Assembly (NCBI GenBank): GCA_029204225.1
Contig: CM055100.1
Coordinates: 64,279,067-64,343,066 of the forward strand
Reading direction: 5' to 3'
DNA from: Diphasiastrum complanatum
Taxonomy: Eukaryota; Streptophyta; Lycopodiopsida; Lycopodiales; Lycopodiaceae
Length of the DNA: 64,000 nt
The notes beneath the pieces were generated by a model. That model saw only the letters and a program-made list of their open reading frames with translations. It was not told where the DNA came from and ran no database searches. How positions within the stretch are numbered: the stretch's first letter is position 1; the number at the start of each line of letters is the position of its first letter. Shown here piece by piece: positions 39,120-52,869 of the stretch. The position numbers were made by a program, and so were the translations under genes.

Positions 39120-39855
39120 GGCTTGACTTTATTAATGTTCACATGAGTTTTGAATGAGCCTCCTCCTATTTCAGCTAACTTAGTTGTATTGTTGTCATAC
39201 AACTTTTTGATCACATATGGTCCAGTCCAATGCATGCCAAATTTTTAAGGCATTAGCTCATGCCTAGTATCATAATACAAGACTAGCTGTCCTTGGCTAA
39301 ACTTGTAATTAGGAATTTTTCTATCATGCATTGTTTTCATAATTTTTTGCTCTCTTGATGCACTAGGGAGGTCAACCATTGTTCATCCAATTCTTGCAAG
39401 ACCTTGATAGTTGTTGGATGGATTCCTTCCTACCCAGATTGTGAGACATAGCCAGTCTCAGGGATGGTGATTTTATTTCAATAGGCAGGATATACTCTTG
39501 TTCATATACCAAGAAAAAGGGAGTGTGATTTGTACTAGTTTTGTAGGTTACATTGTAAGCCCACAAAGCAGCATATAATTTTTTATCCTAGTCCCTCTTA
39601 TTTTCAACTACTGTTTTTCACAGTATGGACATCAACTGCTTGTTTGTACTTTCGGCTTGGCCGTTCGCTTGAGGGTGATAAAGATACTCTTTTGATGCTT
39701 AACCAATAATTGTTTTGTCAGATTTTCTATTATTTTGTTCAAAAAGTGGGTTCCTTGATCTAAAATTAGTTCTCTAGGAGCTCTAATTTACCAATGATTT
39801 GCTCTAATAGGAATCGAGCCGTTTCTTTGGCATTTCCTTTAGGCACTGCCTTTGC
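39120..39855 (-). pseudogene. Ty3/gypsy integrase relic
   Basis: The minus strand, through several frame changes, gives GTHFLNKIIENLTKQLL, then a YHPQANGQAESTNK-like phrase carrying the catalytic Glu, and in 39372-39566 the conserved tail MWAYNVTYKTSTNHTPFFLV with YILPIEIKSPSLRLAM. It is truncated on both sides and heavily broken. It is a different family from the gypsy relic at 13.4-15.3 kb. Confidence 0.8.
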
Positions 39856-39859
39856 TTCA

Positions 39860-40720
<861 letters not shown>

Positions 40721-40946
40721 AATAACTGAAGAGTGTGATATCAATTTGATATCGCGAAAGATATCAAGTATCAGAAGTTAGGTCTAGCTCGAAAAGATAA
40801 CGAATAAAAAAAAAATCGTGTATCTAGAAAGAAAACTTTTCGTGCATGGCAGAATAAACTATCTTCATCTTTTCACGACATGACCACGCCTATCAATTTT
40901 AAACAAGACAATAGTGATAGAAAAAACGTTTGAACTTATAGTAACC

Positions 40947-41670
40947 AACTTTGAAATTTTCAGTACTACAATGATTACGTAGCCAAACAATTAAGCATCG
41001 AAAATTATCAGACAAATAATTAGTCACGAAGAACTCCAGAAAACACATACATTCTGAGACAAAGCTGAACGCAATAAAGGATAGTATTGATCCAAAATGA
41101 AACAGAAGTAAATGAGTACAGTAAGTTGCGGATCAAAGTCACGTACTCTATGCTATCTCTGAGTGGCTAAAATGAAAGTTTGAATTAAATGCAATGTTGA
41201 TAAGCAGTAGCGCAATAGCAATCTCTAAAACAACTCTAAAAAGTGAGTTAGAATGCTCAGGAGTGTTCAAGCTCGCAAGCTTGAGAGAGATAGAGAGCTA
41301 ACTATCCAAAAACTTCTGATATTTCTGATTTTCAAATGATTAAAAATGTATGTATATGAACAGCTATTTATACTAAGAAATTAGGTTGTCAATTGCTATC
41401 GCCAGTTGGCTGGTGATCAGTTGGCATCCATCTGGTCCTTGTCATTGATTGTTGATAAGCGGTGAGATTGGCCGTCAACGTTCTATCTGCATAAATGAAC
41501 CAAATTTGTAGCTCTGCATAAATGAAGTAAAACAGCCACAGACGACACTGTCGGAAATTCACAAAAAAGGAGAAAGTGCTCTTAAATCTCATTTAGGGTT
41601 GCCCTACACTTTACCAGAGTCATTTCCTTGGAAAAAGCGAAAAATGATACATTGTGATTTTACACGAGAT
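40947..41670. repeat. Direct duplication, copy 2
   Basis: Second copy of the 39.86-40.72 kb unit, about 1,087 bp further on. Here the GA tract is short and interrupted (gagagagatagagagc, about 41284-41299). About 230 bp of other sequence separates the copies. Confidence 0.85.
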
Positions 41671-41960
41671 TTCTGTCAGGCGAAAAATGCGAAAAAGGAA
41701 AAGCTGTATTTTTTCAACGGGATTCTTGATAGGCAAAAAAGGAGACACTGTCGTAAACTCCGTGTAATTCTGCAGACTGTGTAAAAACACTTGTAATTTT
41801 GCAGACTGTGTAAATACACGGGAAAATCCGCAGAACTGGATAAACAATGGATGAAGATTAAAATCGATGAGTCGATTGGTAAGAAGGAGAATAATCCAAC
41901 ACAATAGACTGGAGACACTGGTGTTGAAGATGGTCCTAAGGAGACCTTTCTTCCCAGGTT
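41671..41960. other. Repeat-derived, non-coding
   Basis: Contains twice the phrase gtaattytgcagactgtgtaaa (about 41764 and 41791), a 27-bp tandem repeat. No gene. Confidence 0.5.
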
Positions 41961-41963
41961 TGT

Positions 41964-42930
41964 TGGATTCTAGACTTATTTAGTGGTAGTAGTACAACTA
42001 GTGCATGTGCTATCCAGAAGGGCAAGCATGTTGCGGCAGTAGAATAAGATGAAAGTTTAGTAAATTTTGTTAAGATGAGATCAATTGGCATCTCAGTTTT
42101 GCCAGATGAATTTGAGGAGGTGGACAAGTTGGGCCCTTCCGAGGACAGCGTTGCTCCACTTTGTAAGGAGCCTCAACCACCTACAAGTGGTAATGTGGGT
42201 GATGAAGGTGATTTGGCAGAGGTGGCTAAGCAGCATTACAATGTAGTAGTAGACATTGTTACTCAGGGAGAGAGAGACGATGGCTCCAACAGACACAAGA
42301 GTAGAAGGTGCTGCTACTCTTGATCCGAATGATCTTTTTGAAACTTGTTTACCACATTTCTATGAAAACATTCTACAAAATTCTATTCATGAAGATTTAT
42401 CTCTTTTTCTGAAGTTAATTGTATTTGTTTGAAAAGTGGTTGTTTCTTTTATATGATTTTAAACATCTTTTTGTTTTTCAAGTTTACGGATGATTTAATA
42501 TCTTTTAAATAAGCATATTTTTTGAAATTTACATTTGTGATATCTATTTAAATGTCAAAATATTAACATTAGATTATATATAAGTTTTAAAAATTATATT
42601 AAAATGTTTTTTGTTGACTTTCACAGAAATTCTTTTAAAATTTTACATTCACTTGATTTAACAGTTATTTTTCATTTAACAAATTGCACACAAATAATGT
42701 TTTTATTTTTGGGCAATCTGAATGTAATTTTTAATGAATATCTCGCATCACTCCATCTAAAGTTTAAATATTCACAAAATGTAGCATCTTACAAAATTAT
42801 CAATCAATTTCTAAATTTAAGATTTAAAATTTATGTGAATTCAGAAAAAATTAGAAGGGCTTAAAAAGAAAAGGATCCTCGACCATTTTCCATTTCAAAA
42901 GATTTCGCATTTTTCATCTAAATTTCAAGG
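41964..42930 (+). repeat. Unknown dispersed repeat with methylase-like motif, copy 1
   Basis: The ORF part (41973-42330) reads DLFSGSSTTSACAIQKGKHV, AAVE, a stop, DESLVNFVKM, then GISVLPDEFEEVDKLGPSED, APLCKEPQPPTSG and GDEGDLAEV. The following 600 bp are very AT-rich and non-coding. The whole unit reappears inverted at 51905-52857, including the non-coding part (gcatcact...aaaatgta.catcttacaaa and ttcaaaagat). The first residues fit the motif I loop of N4/N6 DNA methylases (D-x-F-x-G-S-G-T-T...A...G+...A.E.D), but the Gly before TT is Ser here. It is broken by a stop and does not make a working protein. Confidence 0.6.
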
Positions 42931-43655
42931 TAGATGTAAAAGGATAGGGTTGATCCACTTTGCCTCTATCATTTTCCATGCCTTGGAACCAACTTTTCAT
43001 GAGACACACAATGTTTAAGAACATTACCAAGTAGCATTCCGAAGGGGGAACAATATGAGATTTTGCTTGACTTGTCCAAGGCCTTGAAAAGGCACTTGTT
43101 ATTGCAGTCCATGGATGGGGAAGTAGACAAAGGCCCTAGGTCCCCATGGGAGAAAGCAAAGGAAATAAAGTTAATTTCGTGAGAGGAAGCCCAAGATCAG
43201 TTTTGAAGCGGGAAAGGCTAAGAGAATAGATGGAGCTCATGATGTGTTCCCAAGTGAAAAGACCCTTATGAATTAGACTACGACATAGTCATTTTCAATC
43301 AGAGCCAGAGGTTTAGAGTTGATGGTGATCGCTTTAGAGAACCACAAAGCTTAATGATATTTGCAAGTCATGAGATTGTTATTGAGCACACTATTGCTTC
43401 ACTATTTGCTCATCCCTCATATCCCCCTCGTTGATAAATAATGAACGACTCATTAGAGAAAATTTGAACACAAAAGGAGCCTTTCAAAAAAATACTCTTT
43501 ATTTTTTTTTTCTCAAAAGTTTCTTCCACATGGTCCAATCAAACACTCAAATTTGAAATCTACATAATGTAGCTCTTTCAAATTGATTTTCTTTTCTTTT
43601 TAAAAGAATTGTAATTTTGCGTCTGGGGCAGCCCCTAAATAAGCCATTTTATCTG
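42931..43655. other. No gene seen
   Basis: Mixed sequence without recognisable coding content; a run of T at 43500-43513. Confidence 0.4.
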
Positions 43656-44494
43656 TAGTATAGTATGCAACTCAACAAAAAAATAGTGTAACTTTTGAAT
43701 GACAACTTGGACTGAGACGATTACGTTGCCATTAGAAAGCCCTCAACAAGAGCTTTTCAACAATACCAACAAGACCTAGTTCCGAGCTACGGTGAAGAAG
43801 TTATGGCCAGTCAATGTTTTGGTCGGTCAACACTTGGTCAACCCGATATCTCTTTCAAGCCACATAATGATGACGAACTAACACACACATGAAGGGTGGT
43901 CTGATAGGCCGCAACGGAATAGAGGCCGTCATTCCCAAACAAAAAAAACAATGATATAGTTTGAAAACTGATGAATAAGGATCTTGAATTACTTTAGAGA
44001 CTAAGGATGTAGAGCAGTTGTGATTTGATTAGATGTCATAGTAGGTGTCGTAGACAACCACAAAGAGAATGCGAACGATTAGGCGTCTGAAACAATCGTG
44101 CTCTTCTTTGTTACTAACAGAAAGCCATTGCTATTCTACAAATAGTCAAGCTCTTCATACTTCAACTTCTGAATGAACTGATATGCTATGGCATTTTAGA
44201 TTCCATTTAGACCAAGTCATAGCCATGCAACAAAAGGTTTGTTAGACGTTCTTCATTCAGATATATGTGGACCTATGCAAACTCCATCATTGCGCTTGAA
44301 AGAGATATCGGGTTGACCAAGTGTTGACCGACCAAAACTTTGACTGGCCATAATTTCTTCACCATTGCTCGAAACTGGATCTTAATTGGTGTCATTGAAA
44401 AGCTCTCGTCGAGAGCTTTCTAAAGGCACCATAATCGTCTCAATACGAGTTGTCGTTCAAAAGTTATGATTTTTTTCAGGCACAGACTATACTA
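43656..44494. mobile_element. Foldback structure with arms of about 200 bp
   Basis: 43656-43861 and 44296-44494 are reverse complements at roughly four bases in five. Shared phrases read outward to inward: tagtatagt, taacttttgaaygacaact, gagacgatta, agagcttttcaa, gttatggccagtcaa, ttttggtcggtcaacacttg and gtcaacccgatatctctttc. The loop is about 430 bp and ends with a copia fragment. Transcription through it would give a long hairpin RNA. No transposase is present. Confidence 0.85.
44195..44290 (+). pseudogene. Small copia pre-integrase fragment
   Basis: Reads SHATKGLLDVLHSDICGPMQ then TPSL, the conserved HSDxxGP box between pre-integrase and integrase. The similar stretch at about 60540-60640 belongs to the relic at 58.9-61.5 kb. 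It ends directly at the inner end of a foldback arm. Confidence 0.65.
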
Positions 44495-46545
44495 GGCACA
44501 TAATAGCTAAACATCGAAGACTGTGTGGGCAGGACTACGGGTAGAAAAAGATTTTACTTTAGTATTTTACATTGCCAAAAAATTGTCATCCTACATGGCA
44601 ATCCTTATAGGGCCCTTTCCAAGGCCAAATTTTCTCCAATGCTTTGTAGAAGACTATGCCCTCTTTTTTATATGGAAAAACAAAACAATTATTCATCTTT
44701 TTAACTTGTGCAAGCTTCACATGTGGTTGGGATACTTGGAGCTCTTTGTGCTCCTAAAATTTATTAAATGATGTAGATGCTAATTCCTATTGCTCCACGT
44801 CAACTTGGTGGTTTTACACATTATCAATTTAGTGGCATGTGTGGGCCTCAAGGAATCAAAAGGTCTTGGAGATGGGAACTACTTGACTATTGCTACAATT
44901 AGTTGCACCATATATGCTACAACACTGAAAAAAATTTATAACAATGATTATTATATAATGTATGATCGGGCTTGTTTAGTCATTGGTGCTAGTTCAGTGT
45001 TAGCAAATTTATAACCCTACACACTAAAGTCTCACATTGAGGAGTAGTATCTTCCCCCTCTTGCTACAAATGTGGATGACATTGGCTACATCTTAAACTT
45101 TATCACATAGTACATCACTATTTGAGAACTTCAAGTGTCATAGATGATATTTAGAAGACATTAATTGGTCTTTACTTCCAATCTTTTAGTATTTTTTAAG
45201 CTTCATAGATTGATCCCTTACTTTTGAAAGTGTTGTCTCTATACATCTTTGTTTACTATGAAATAGTTAGCTACCAATTTTTCAAAAAGGAAGACTTCTT
45301 GTAATACCTAACTATCTAAACACTAGGCTAACAATATTGCCCTTGATGTTCAGGACTACAAATGTATCCTTTCGTTAATCCATTTACTAAAAACTAGAGG
45401 ACTATTGTGTCATTGATGACTTCTAGTTTTGGACATATTTCATTCTACTTTATAGTAAGTGTCATTGATGACTTCTAGTTTTGGACATATTTCATTCTAG
45501 TTAATAGTAAGTTTGATGATTATGCAAAGCTTTCTATTGAAAACTATCCAAAGCTTTCTATCCGATGTCCCATGAAGTAGAGAATGGTTGTAATCTTGTA
45601 CTTGTAAGAGACAAGTTATAAAACTAGTGAATGGCTTATTATATCAAGTGTGGGCTTTTATCCTTTAGTTAATATGTGATTTTGTTATTTATCTGAAGCT
45701 TTCTTTCCAAGTTTTATCTAAAGATTTCTTTCCAACCTCATGACAAAGGTAGAATGGTTTGAAATATTTTTCTTGTTAGAGGCAAGAATGCTCCCACTGA
45801 AGATATGATGCCCTTGTTTCTCTTGAGGTTTCTGTGCTGTTATGATTGTTGACCAACGAAAAAACAAAAGGATATTTCTCAATAAGATACTCAAATTCAT
45901 AAGATTTTGAAATGTAAGTTTCTGTTTGCAATCAAATTATGAACATGAATATTGTTCAATATGTATCTGTAGTGATTCCTTGCAAAGATCCATGGCTAGA
46001 AGATGTGTTTCTATTGCAAGACTTTATCGTATTCACACCTTGTCAATAATTCCCCAATACACTGATAGTGTTATACTTGAATAAAATTATGTCTCCTTCA
46101 ACGTTAAAGAAGCTTTCTGGTTGACCTGAGTTTCTCTGCAATACAATCAAACTGAGCAGATAACACTTTCAGAGATCATGAACCTTGAAAAAAGTTTAAA
46201 GTTTTACCACTCTGCTACAGGGCCCTTGACCAAATGAAAGCTGCTGAAGAGTACCAAAACTGAATTCATGAGCAGGAGGTTCACAGGAAACTCGGTAGTT
46301 TAGCTAAGCTGATCAAGCAGGTAATTTTTTTGTCTACATTTGAAGCTCTTTTCTTGATGCCCACTGCAGTGATCACTTAGATCTAACTCAGATTCATCAC
46401 CTTACCCATATACACAAGTGTCTTAGTTATCAGTTGGTTTTAAAAGATGCTTGCTACCGTGAAGGTCAACTCCATATCAATTGGACCAGGTACTATAGCC
46501 ATAGCTCAGGTGCAGAATTCCACATTCTAGAATACATCTCATTTT
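44495..46545. other. Intergenic DNA downstream of GALS
   Basis: Includes a 51-bp tandem duplication (45411-45461 and 45462-45511, gacttctagttttggacata) and two further short pairs (agctttcta, aggcaag). An exon-like plus-strand segment at 46221-46320 is listed separately. The 82-codon frame at 44523-44771 shows no domain I recognise. Confidence 0.45.
46221..46320 (+). pseudogene. Possible exon or pseudo-exon
   Basis: One hundred bases between a CTGCTACAG acceptor and an AAGCAG|GTAATT donor read ALDQMKAAEEYQN, stop, IHEQEVHRKLGSLAKLIKQ. The composition and helical pattern look protein-coding and the splice signals are good, but the in-frame TGA would break it. The parent gene is not recognised, and no partner exons were found. 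Confidence 0.25.
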
Positions 46546-46897
46546 TCAAAGTATTGCAGGTTGGGAGCCTATTTCTTGGAGCTCATATTCCTTTGCAGCT
46601 CCGGCCAAAGGCACCATTTCAGAATCATATTTGTAAGGAAGATTTTCATACCAGATGGTCCTTTTCCTCTTTGGGCGATTAACAAACGCTCTGCAAACTT
46701 CACCCCTAAAGGAAATGGTGTCGTGGAAGTGATAATAGGTTATCTGACTTCCTTTTGAGTGTGTGGTTTCTCCCACTACATTCTCTGACATGTGAACACC
46801 AGTCGCAAAGGCGTATCTTGCCCGAATGGCATACTTTCTATCCCATCTCACCCCTTTTTGGACATTTCTGAAAACCAGCTTCTCAAATCCCCATTTT
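46546..46897 (-). CDS. GALS: Galactan beta-1,4-galactosyltransferase (GT92, DUF23), exon 2
   Basis: This terminal exon starts after TGACTGCAG and completes codon 393, giving ..SYSKKWGFEKLVFR, the family's usual sequence. It continues RWDRKYAIRARYAFATGVHM, SENVVG, YYHFHDTISFRGEVC, TIWYENLPYKYDSEM and stops at 46546. These are the conserved C-terminal blocks of GT92. The in-frame Met at 46944 lies in the intron and is not a start. Confidence 0.94.
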
Positions 46898-47530
46898 CTG
46901 CAGTCAGAAGAGAACAGTTCATGCCAAATCAGAAAAACCTTCAAGTTAACTCCCTGATGTTGTTACATTTAGTCAAGGAAATGCCTCTCCGTTTCACACT
47001 TGATATCATTAAGCTGCTGAGCGTATTCGCACATTGATGCATTGAAATCAACCGCATACACAAAAATGCCCACCTTTTTTTTATCACAAATATCCAAGCA
47101 GCTGTTACACAAAATCTCAAACTTACTCTCGGTACTGTGACATACAAACAAAGGCATTACAGAAACATTGTAATATTGCGCATTTCAAAGTGGACATTCC
47201 CCCTTCTCAGAAAAACTTTTTTTAGGGAAAAAATCATATCCTTCCACTTTGTGAAAATGCATATTCATTCTATTACAGTCCTTCGGACTAAACGATGGCA
47301 GAAAAATATCATGCTAGATATTACCTGTAACCAGTATGCTACAAAACTACAGTTTTGGAAACCACTAATTAAACCATCCATCTGTGGATAATGTTCTTGC
47401 AAAAGACGGATAGAATTCAAAATCGCTTTTATAAAAAGTTTACGATGTCCATCTAGTTCAGGAACATGGATATCTAACAAGCATAATAACTGCAAACCAT
47501 TGATGTGCATTGTTGGCAATTGCTGCATAC
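46898..47530 (-). other. GALS: GALS intron (633 bp)
   Basis: GTATGC donor and TCTGACTGCAG acceptor on the minus strand; phase 2. No repeats or embedded gene. Confidence 0.92.
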
Positions 47531-48708
47531 TTGGAGTAGGAGTTCGTGCGGCTGGGATTTGTGGCCAGGCAAAGCTTGTTTGACATCGGCATTTGTACAA
47601 TGGTGAATTGAGTGTAGTTTTCAAGCTCCTCCATAGCAGAATGCAAGCTTATTCCTGGGGGAGTGTGAATGTATTCATCCACGTCGAAGAAGAAGGTCCA
47701 GTCTGCAGCAAACCTGTATCTGTGCAGACAGTCATTAACCACAAGGAACTGATTGTAGTAATAGCCATCAAACCTCGCCTGCTCTCGCACGTCATGGATC
47801 GTAACTCGCCCAGCCTTCACCCAAGGCTCTAAAACTATTTGTACATCGAAAGCAATAACACCTGCATCATAGAATATAAAGTGAGAGCTGGAGCCAAAGG
47901 TTGTTGCATGGTATGCTAGCCATTCCCTCAGCCTCTGAGGGCTTATGTTTCCATAGAGAGATGATCCACAATAGAGATAATTGTACTTGAATGGGGGATC
48001 AAATGAACTGGCATTGTATTCTCCTGCCTTTTCTGTGAGAGCAACTATGCGTTCTGGAGGTTGATCTTCACCCTGAGTAGCATGCAGGATCAGCTCTCCC
48101 CCTAGAGAATCCGATCCTGCATTATCAGCAAAGGTGCAGTTCACAACCACTACCGTGTATACTCTCCCGTATCCCCAATCTGGGAGGATTTTCCATCCCT
48201 TTGCCTTTTTAACCTGCTGCTGCCCACCCTCTGGGATCCACTCACAGTCAAAGCTAGCATTGCCAAACACATGCAATGGCTTTGATGCCAATCCTACCGT
48301 TGCAAATGTGTTTGATCCACCTCTGTACGTGCCCATATGGACGAAGGTGTATGCAGCGACGCCATAGGGTTGGAGATGGCGTTGGGTGGCGTAGATTGAA
48401 GGACGTGGACTGGTGGGAATATCACCATCCATATCCAGCTTCTGGATTGCTACAGGTGGGTACGAGATGATATCATTGTGACCCAGGAAAGGTATTATTT
48501 TGGCTGTTAGACTTAGGTGGGGCTGCATTGATCTAATGCCGATCAGGCAGTCTTTTCCGAAGTACAGCAGCTGCACAAGGAGCAGGAGGAGGAAGCATGC
48601 CAATGCTGAGATGCTAAGAAGTGCCTTCAGCTTCGTAAGATCCGTGTAGCCAGTAAAGCGCCAACCCGTTACTAGATGGCGTTCTCTACCAGCTGGTTTG
48701 CTGTTCAC
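47531..48708 (-). CDS. GALS: Galactan beta-1,4-galactosyltransferase (GT92, DUF23), exon 1
   Basis: GALS enzymes extend the beta-1,4-galactan side chains of pectic rhamnogalacturonan I from UDP-galactose in the Golgi. This exon holds residues 1-392 and two bases of codon 393. A type II membrane anchor lies at about 29-50 (LLSISALACFLLLLLVQLLY) after a basic cytosolic tail. The lumenal part has NYLYCGSSLYGNISPQRLRE, HFIFYDAGVI and the metal/UDP-sugar-binding DxD in FFFDVDEYIH (Asp342, Asp344). It ends at 47531 (TCCAA|GTATGC) in phase 2. Joined to exon 2 the frame is 509 residues with no stop, close to the usual length of about 500. The Met at 48708 opens the conserved N-terminal region. The long frame continuing to 47458 is intron read-through. 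An expressed, intact gene is likely. Confidence 0.95.
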
Positions 48709-49075
48709 AATTTAGATACTCATCTCTCTTTAATCTCTCTCTCTTTCTCTCTCTCTCTCACACAGACACACACGCACAAAGGCTCAATCTAGCATATTAT
48801 TCAGAAGCTACAAAGTGGACTGAACAATCTTCATAAAACTTATACGTCTAAACAAACCTCTTTGCTACGATTTCAAAGAAGCGCGCTCTATTTCTTGTTT
48901 TTACACACCGTCTGTGCGCACACACACACACACACAAATGCTCAATCTAGCAATTTATTCAGAAGCTACAAATTGGACTAAACGATGTCACAAAGTAATA
49001 CGTCTAAACAATTTTCTTTGCTAAGAATTCACAGAAGCGCTCTATTTGTTGTTCTTACACAGTGCATGTGTGTGT

Positions 49076-49079
<4 letters not shown>

Positions 49080-49128
<49 letters not shown>
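49080..49128. repeat. (TG)7-(TC)24 compound microsatellite
   Basis: TG from about 49066 runs into TC, which ends at 49128; it bounds two duplicated modules. Confidence 0.95.
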
Positions 49129-49133
<5 letters not shown>

Positions 49134-49167
49134 TAGTTTAGAAGCTGTCCAATTTCTTCTTCAAAAT

Positions 49168-49168
<1 letters not shown>

Positions 49169-49212
<44 letters not shown>
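49169..49212. repeat. (CT)n microsatellite, about 21 units
   Basis: Pure CT between two copies of the module aaaatgct...ggatctagttt. Confidence 0.95.
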
Positions 49213-49213
<1 letters not shown>

Positions 49214-49321
49214 GATCTAGTTTAGAAGCTGCCCAATTTCTTCTTCAAAATGCTGCCATTGCCTCATGCAAATCTCTTTTCTATGACTCATCATCATTCA
49301 CAAGCAAACAAGCCAACAATC

Positions 49322-49423
<102 letters not shown>

Positions 49424-49761
49424 ACCTCACATTATGGCTATTTCTAAATCTAAAACTCCAAAAAAAGTGTAACCCTAAAAAAACCCTAATTTTTTGAAAA
49501 AAAACTCTCCCTCACCCTGGATTGCGCTCGCGCTTCTGCACTCTCTCTCTTTCTCCCTCCACGCATATATATCTCCGTCTCTCTATGAAACGAAACTTCT
49601 AGATCTTTCTCTCTCTACGAAATTTCAAGCTCTTTTTTGGAAAGTTCCAAAAAACTGCATGTAACCCTTCAGCTACGCCCTTCAACTGCTTGTCATTGAC
49701 GTTTTAGGGCACACGTGGCCCAATGAAAATGCAAGATTCGTCTTTTCTCCAGAACAACATA

Positions 49762-51219
<1,458 letters not shown>

Positions 51220-51224
51220 GACTT

Positions 51225-51860
51225 CAAAATGAAAAACAAGAAAACTTATTTTTTAACAAATCAGCCAGTTCCCAAAAATCCTTGCCACCAGAATGTCCTT
51301 CCCAATGAACCAAAAGTTTGGTTATCGAGCTATTTCTCAATTGCTTTTAATGGTATCCCAAAATCTTTTCAGGTTCTTGAGGAGTTCTCTTAGACATATA
51401 TTTGATGAGACCATCTTTCAATGCTAAAGTATCTCCTTCATGTAAATTAACATTTAATCAACTCACATGAAATACTAGATGAAGTCTAACATCCACAAGA
51501 AGATCTACCTAATAAGTAAATATTCATTTTTCTAAAGAATCATATACGGTCCACTAAAATGTATTGATACTGATCTATATTGTTTGCTCATGTGCAAAAC
51601 ATTAGATTCCTTTGGACATCTAAAAAACACCCACTTCCTAATGTTAAATTCATGAAGAGTTCATTTCAAGTCGGCATAATGTTTAGCTCACTCCTAAGCA
51701 CTAAAAGTATTTCCACAAGTTAATTGCAACATTCCCTACATATCATGCAAAAAATCAATTGCTTTTTGCATTTGAATAAATTCTTATTTAACCTTGACTG
51801 GTGAATGTGGTTGACATCCATACATAAGCATAAGTGGATTGCCTATGAAAAACTTGCAAA
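51225..51860 (-). pseudogene. Ty3/gypsy chromovirus relic (integrase end plus chromodomain)
   Basis: On the minus strand: GNPLMLMYGCQPHSPV, EFIQMQKAIDFLHDM, then remnants of the Ala-Lys-x-Tyr-Ala-Asp and V-F-L-x-V blocks, HFSGPYMIL, LVFHVS and finally ITKLLVHWEGHSGGKDFWEL, which fits the chromodomain core (LVxWEG....WE). It has many stops and shifts. The chromodomain identifies a chromovirus clade element. Nothing of RT or gag is present. Confidence 0.72.
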
Positions 51861-51904
51861 TGATGAACATAAGGATCTATGACCGAAATGATTGCACTTA
51901 ACGT

Positions 51905-52857
51905 AAATCGCAACATCTTTTGAAACGAGAAGTGGCGGAGGACCCATTTCTTTTTTAGCCCTAGATTTTTTAAAATTCTCGTAAATTTTGAACCTTCAAA
52001 TAGAAAAAATATATATATTTGTAAGATACTACATTTTGCAAAATTTTAAAATTGAGACTAAGTGATGCAAGATATTTTTAGAATTTTAGATTCAATTTGT
52101 TAAAAAAATATAAACATTAGCTGTGATCAATTTGTTTTTATGAAAAATAACTGTTAAATTAAGTGAATTAAAAATTTTAGAATATTATAGTGTTTATTTA
52201 TTCTTTAAATGCAATATATTTTCATATTTGATTTTGAAAGCTTGTTAAAAATTTTATCTTAATATTTTGGCATTTAAAGAAATGATTCAAGTGCAAAATT
52301 GAAAAATATTTGTCTAACTAACTAATATGAATAATTGGTAAACTTAAATAACACAAAGACATTTAAAAATCAACAAATTCTAGAAATAAACATCCATATT
52401 AAAAATACTGATCCTTTTTTTAAAGATAAAAGTATTCACATAAGAAATTGTAATAAATATTTGTACATTGTAGTAAAAAAGCTTCGATCAAATCGTTTGG
52501 GTCAGGACTAGCAGCCCTTGCAGGATTTGAATCTACTTGAGCAGTAGACTGGACTTGTGTAACAACATCCACTATAACATTATAAGATTGTTCAACCACC
52601 TCTGCTAGATCACCTTCATCACCTGCAATGCCACTAGTAGGCGGTTGGGGCTCTTTGCAAAGTGGAGCAGTATTATCTTCCGAGGGGCCTAATTTACCCA
52701 CTTCTTGAGACTTGTCTAGCAAAACTGAAATTCCTGTTAATCTCATTTTAATATAACTTACTAAACTCTCATCTAGCTCTGCTGCCGCCACATGTTTGCC
52801 CTTTTGGACAGCACATGCACTGGTTGTCTCGCTACCACTAAATAAATCCAAAATCTA
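51905..52857 (-). repeat. Unknown dispersed repeat with methylase-like motif, copy 2 (inverted)
   Basis: The minus-strand frame 52420-52851 is open for 143 codons: MDLFSGSETTSACAVQKGKH, VAAAELDESLVSYIKMRL, GISVLLDKSQEVGKLGPSED, PLCKEPQPPTSG and DPNDLIEAF. The first 40 residues match the motif I region of N4/N6-type DNA methylases (D.F.GS.TT..A...G+...AE.D..LV.YI..RL), with Glu in place of the second Gly. No catalytic DPPY-type motif is present in the frame. The AT-rich 500 bp beyond the stop is also shared with copy 1, so the unit is a repeat and not only a coding segment. Confidence 0.6.
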
Positions 52858-52869
52858 GTCAGCTGGATG

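Noticed and set aside
44523-44771. 82-codon ORF after the foldback structure
   Set aside because: Random-looking hydrophobic composition from AT-rich DNA and no recognised motif.
47458-47530. Extension of the GALS frame past the splice donor
   Set aside because: These 24 codons are intron; the conserved protein continues at 46897 after a good acceptor in matching phase.
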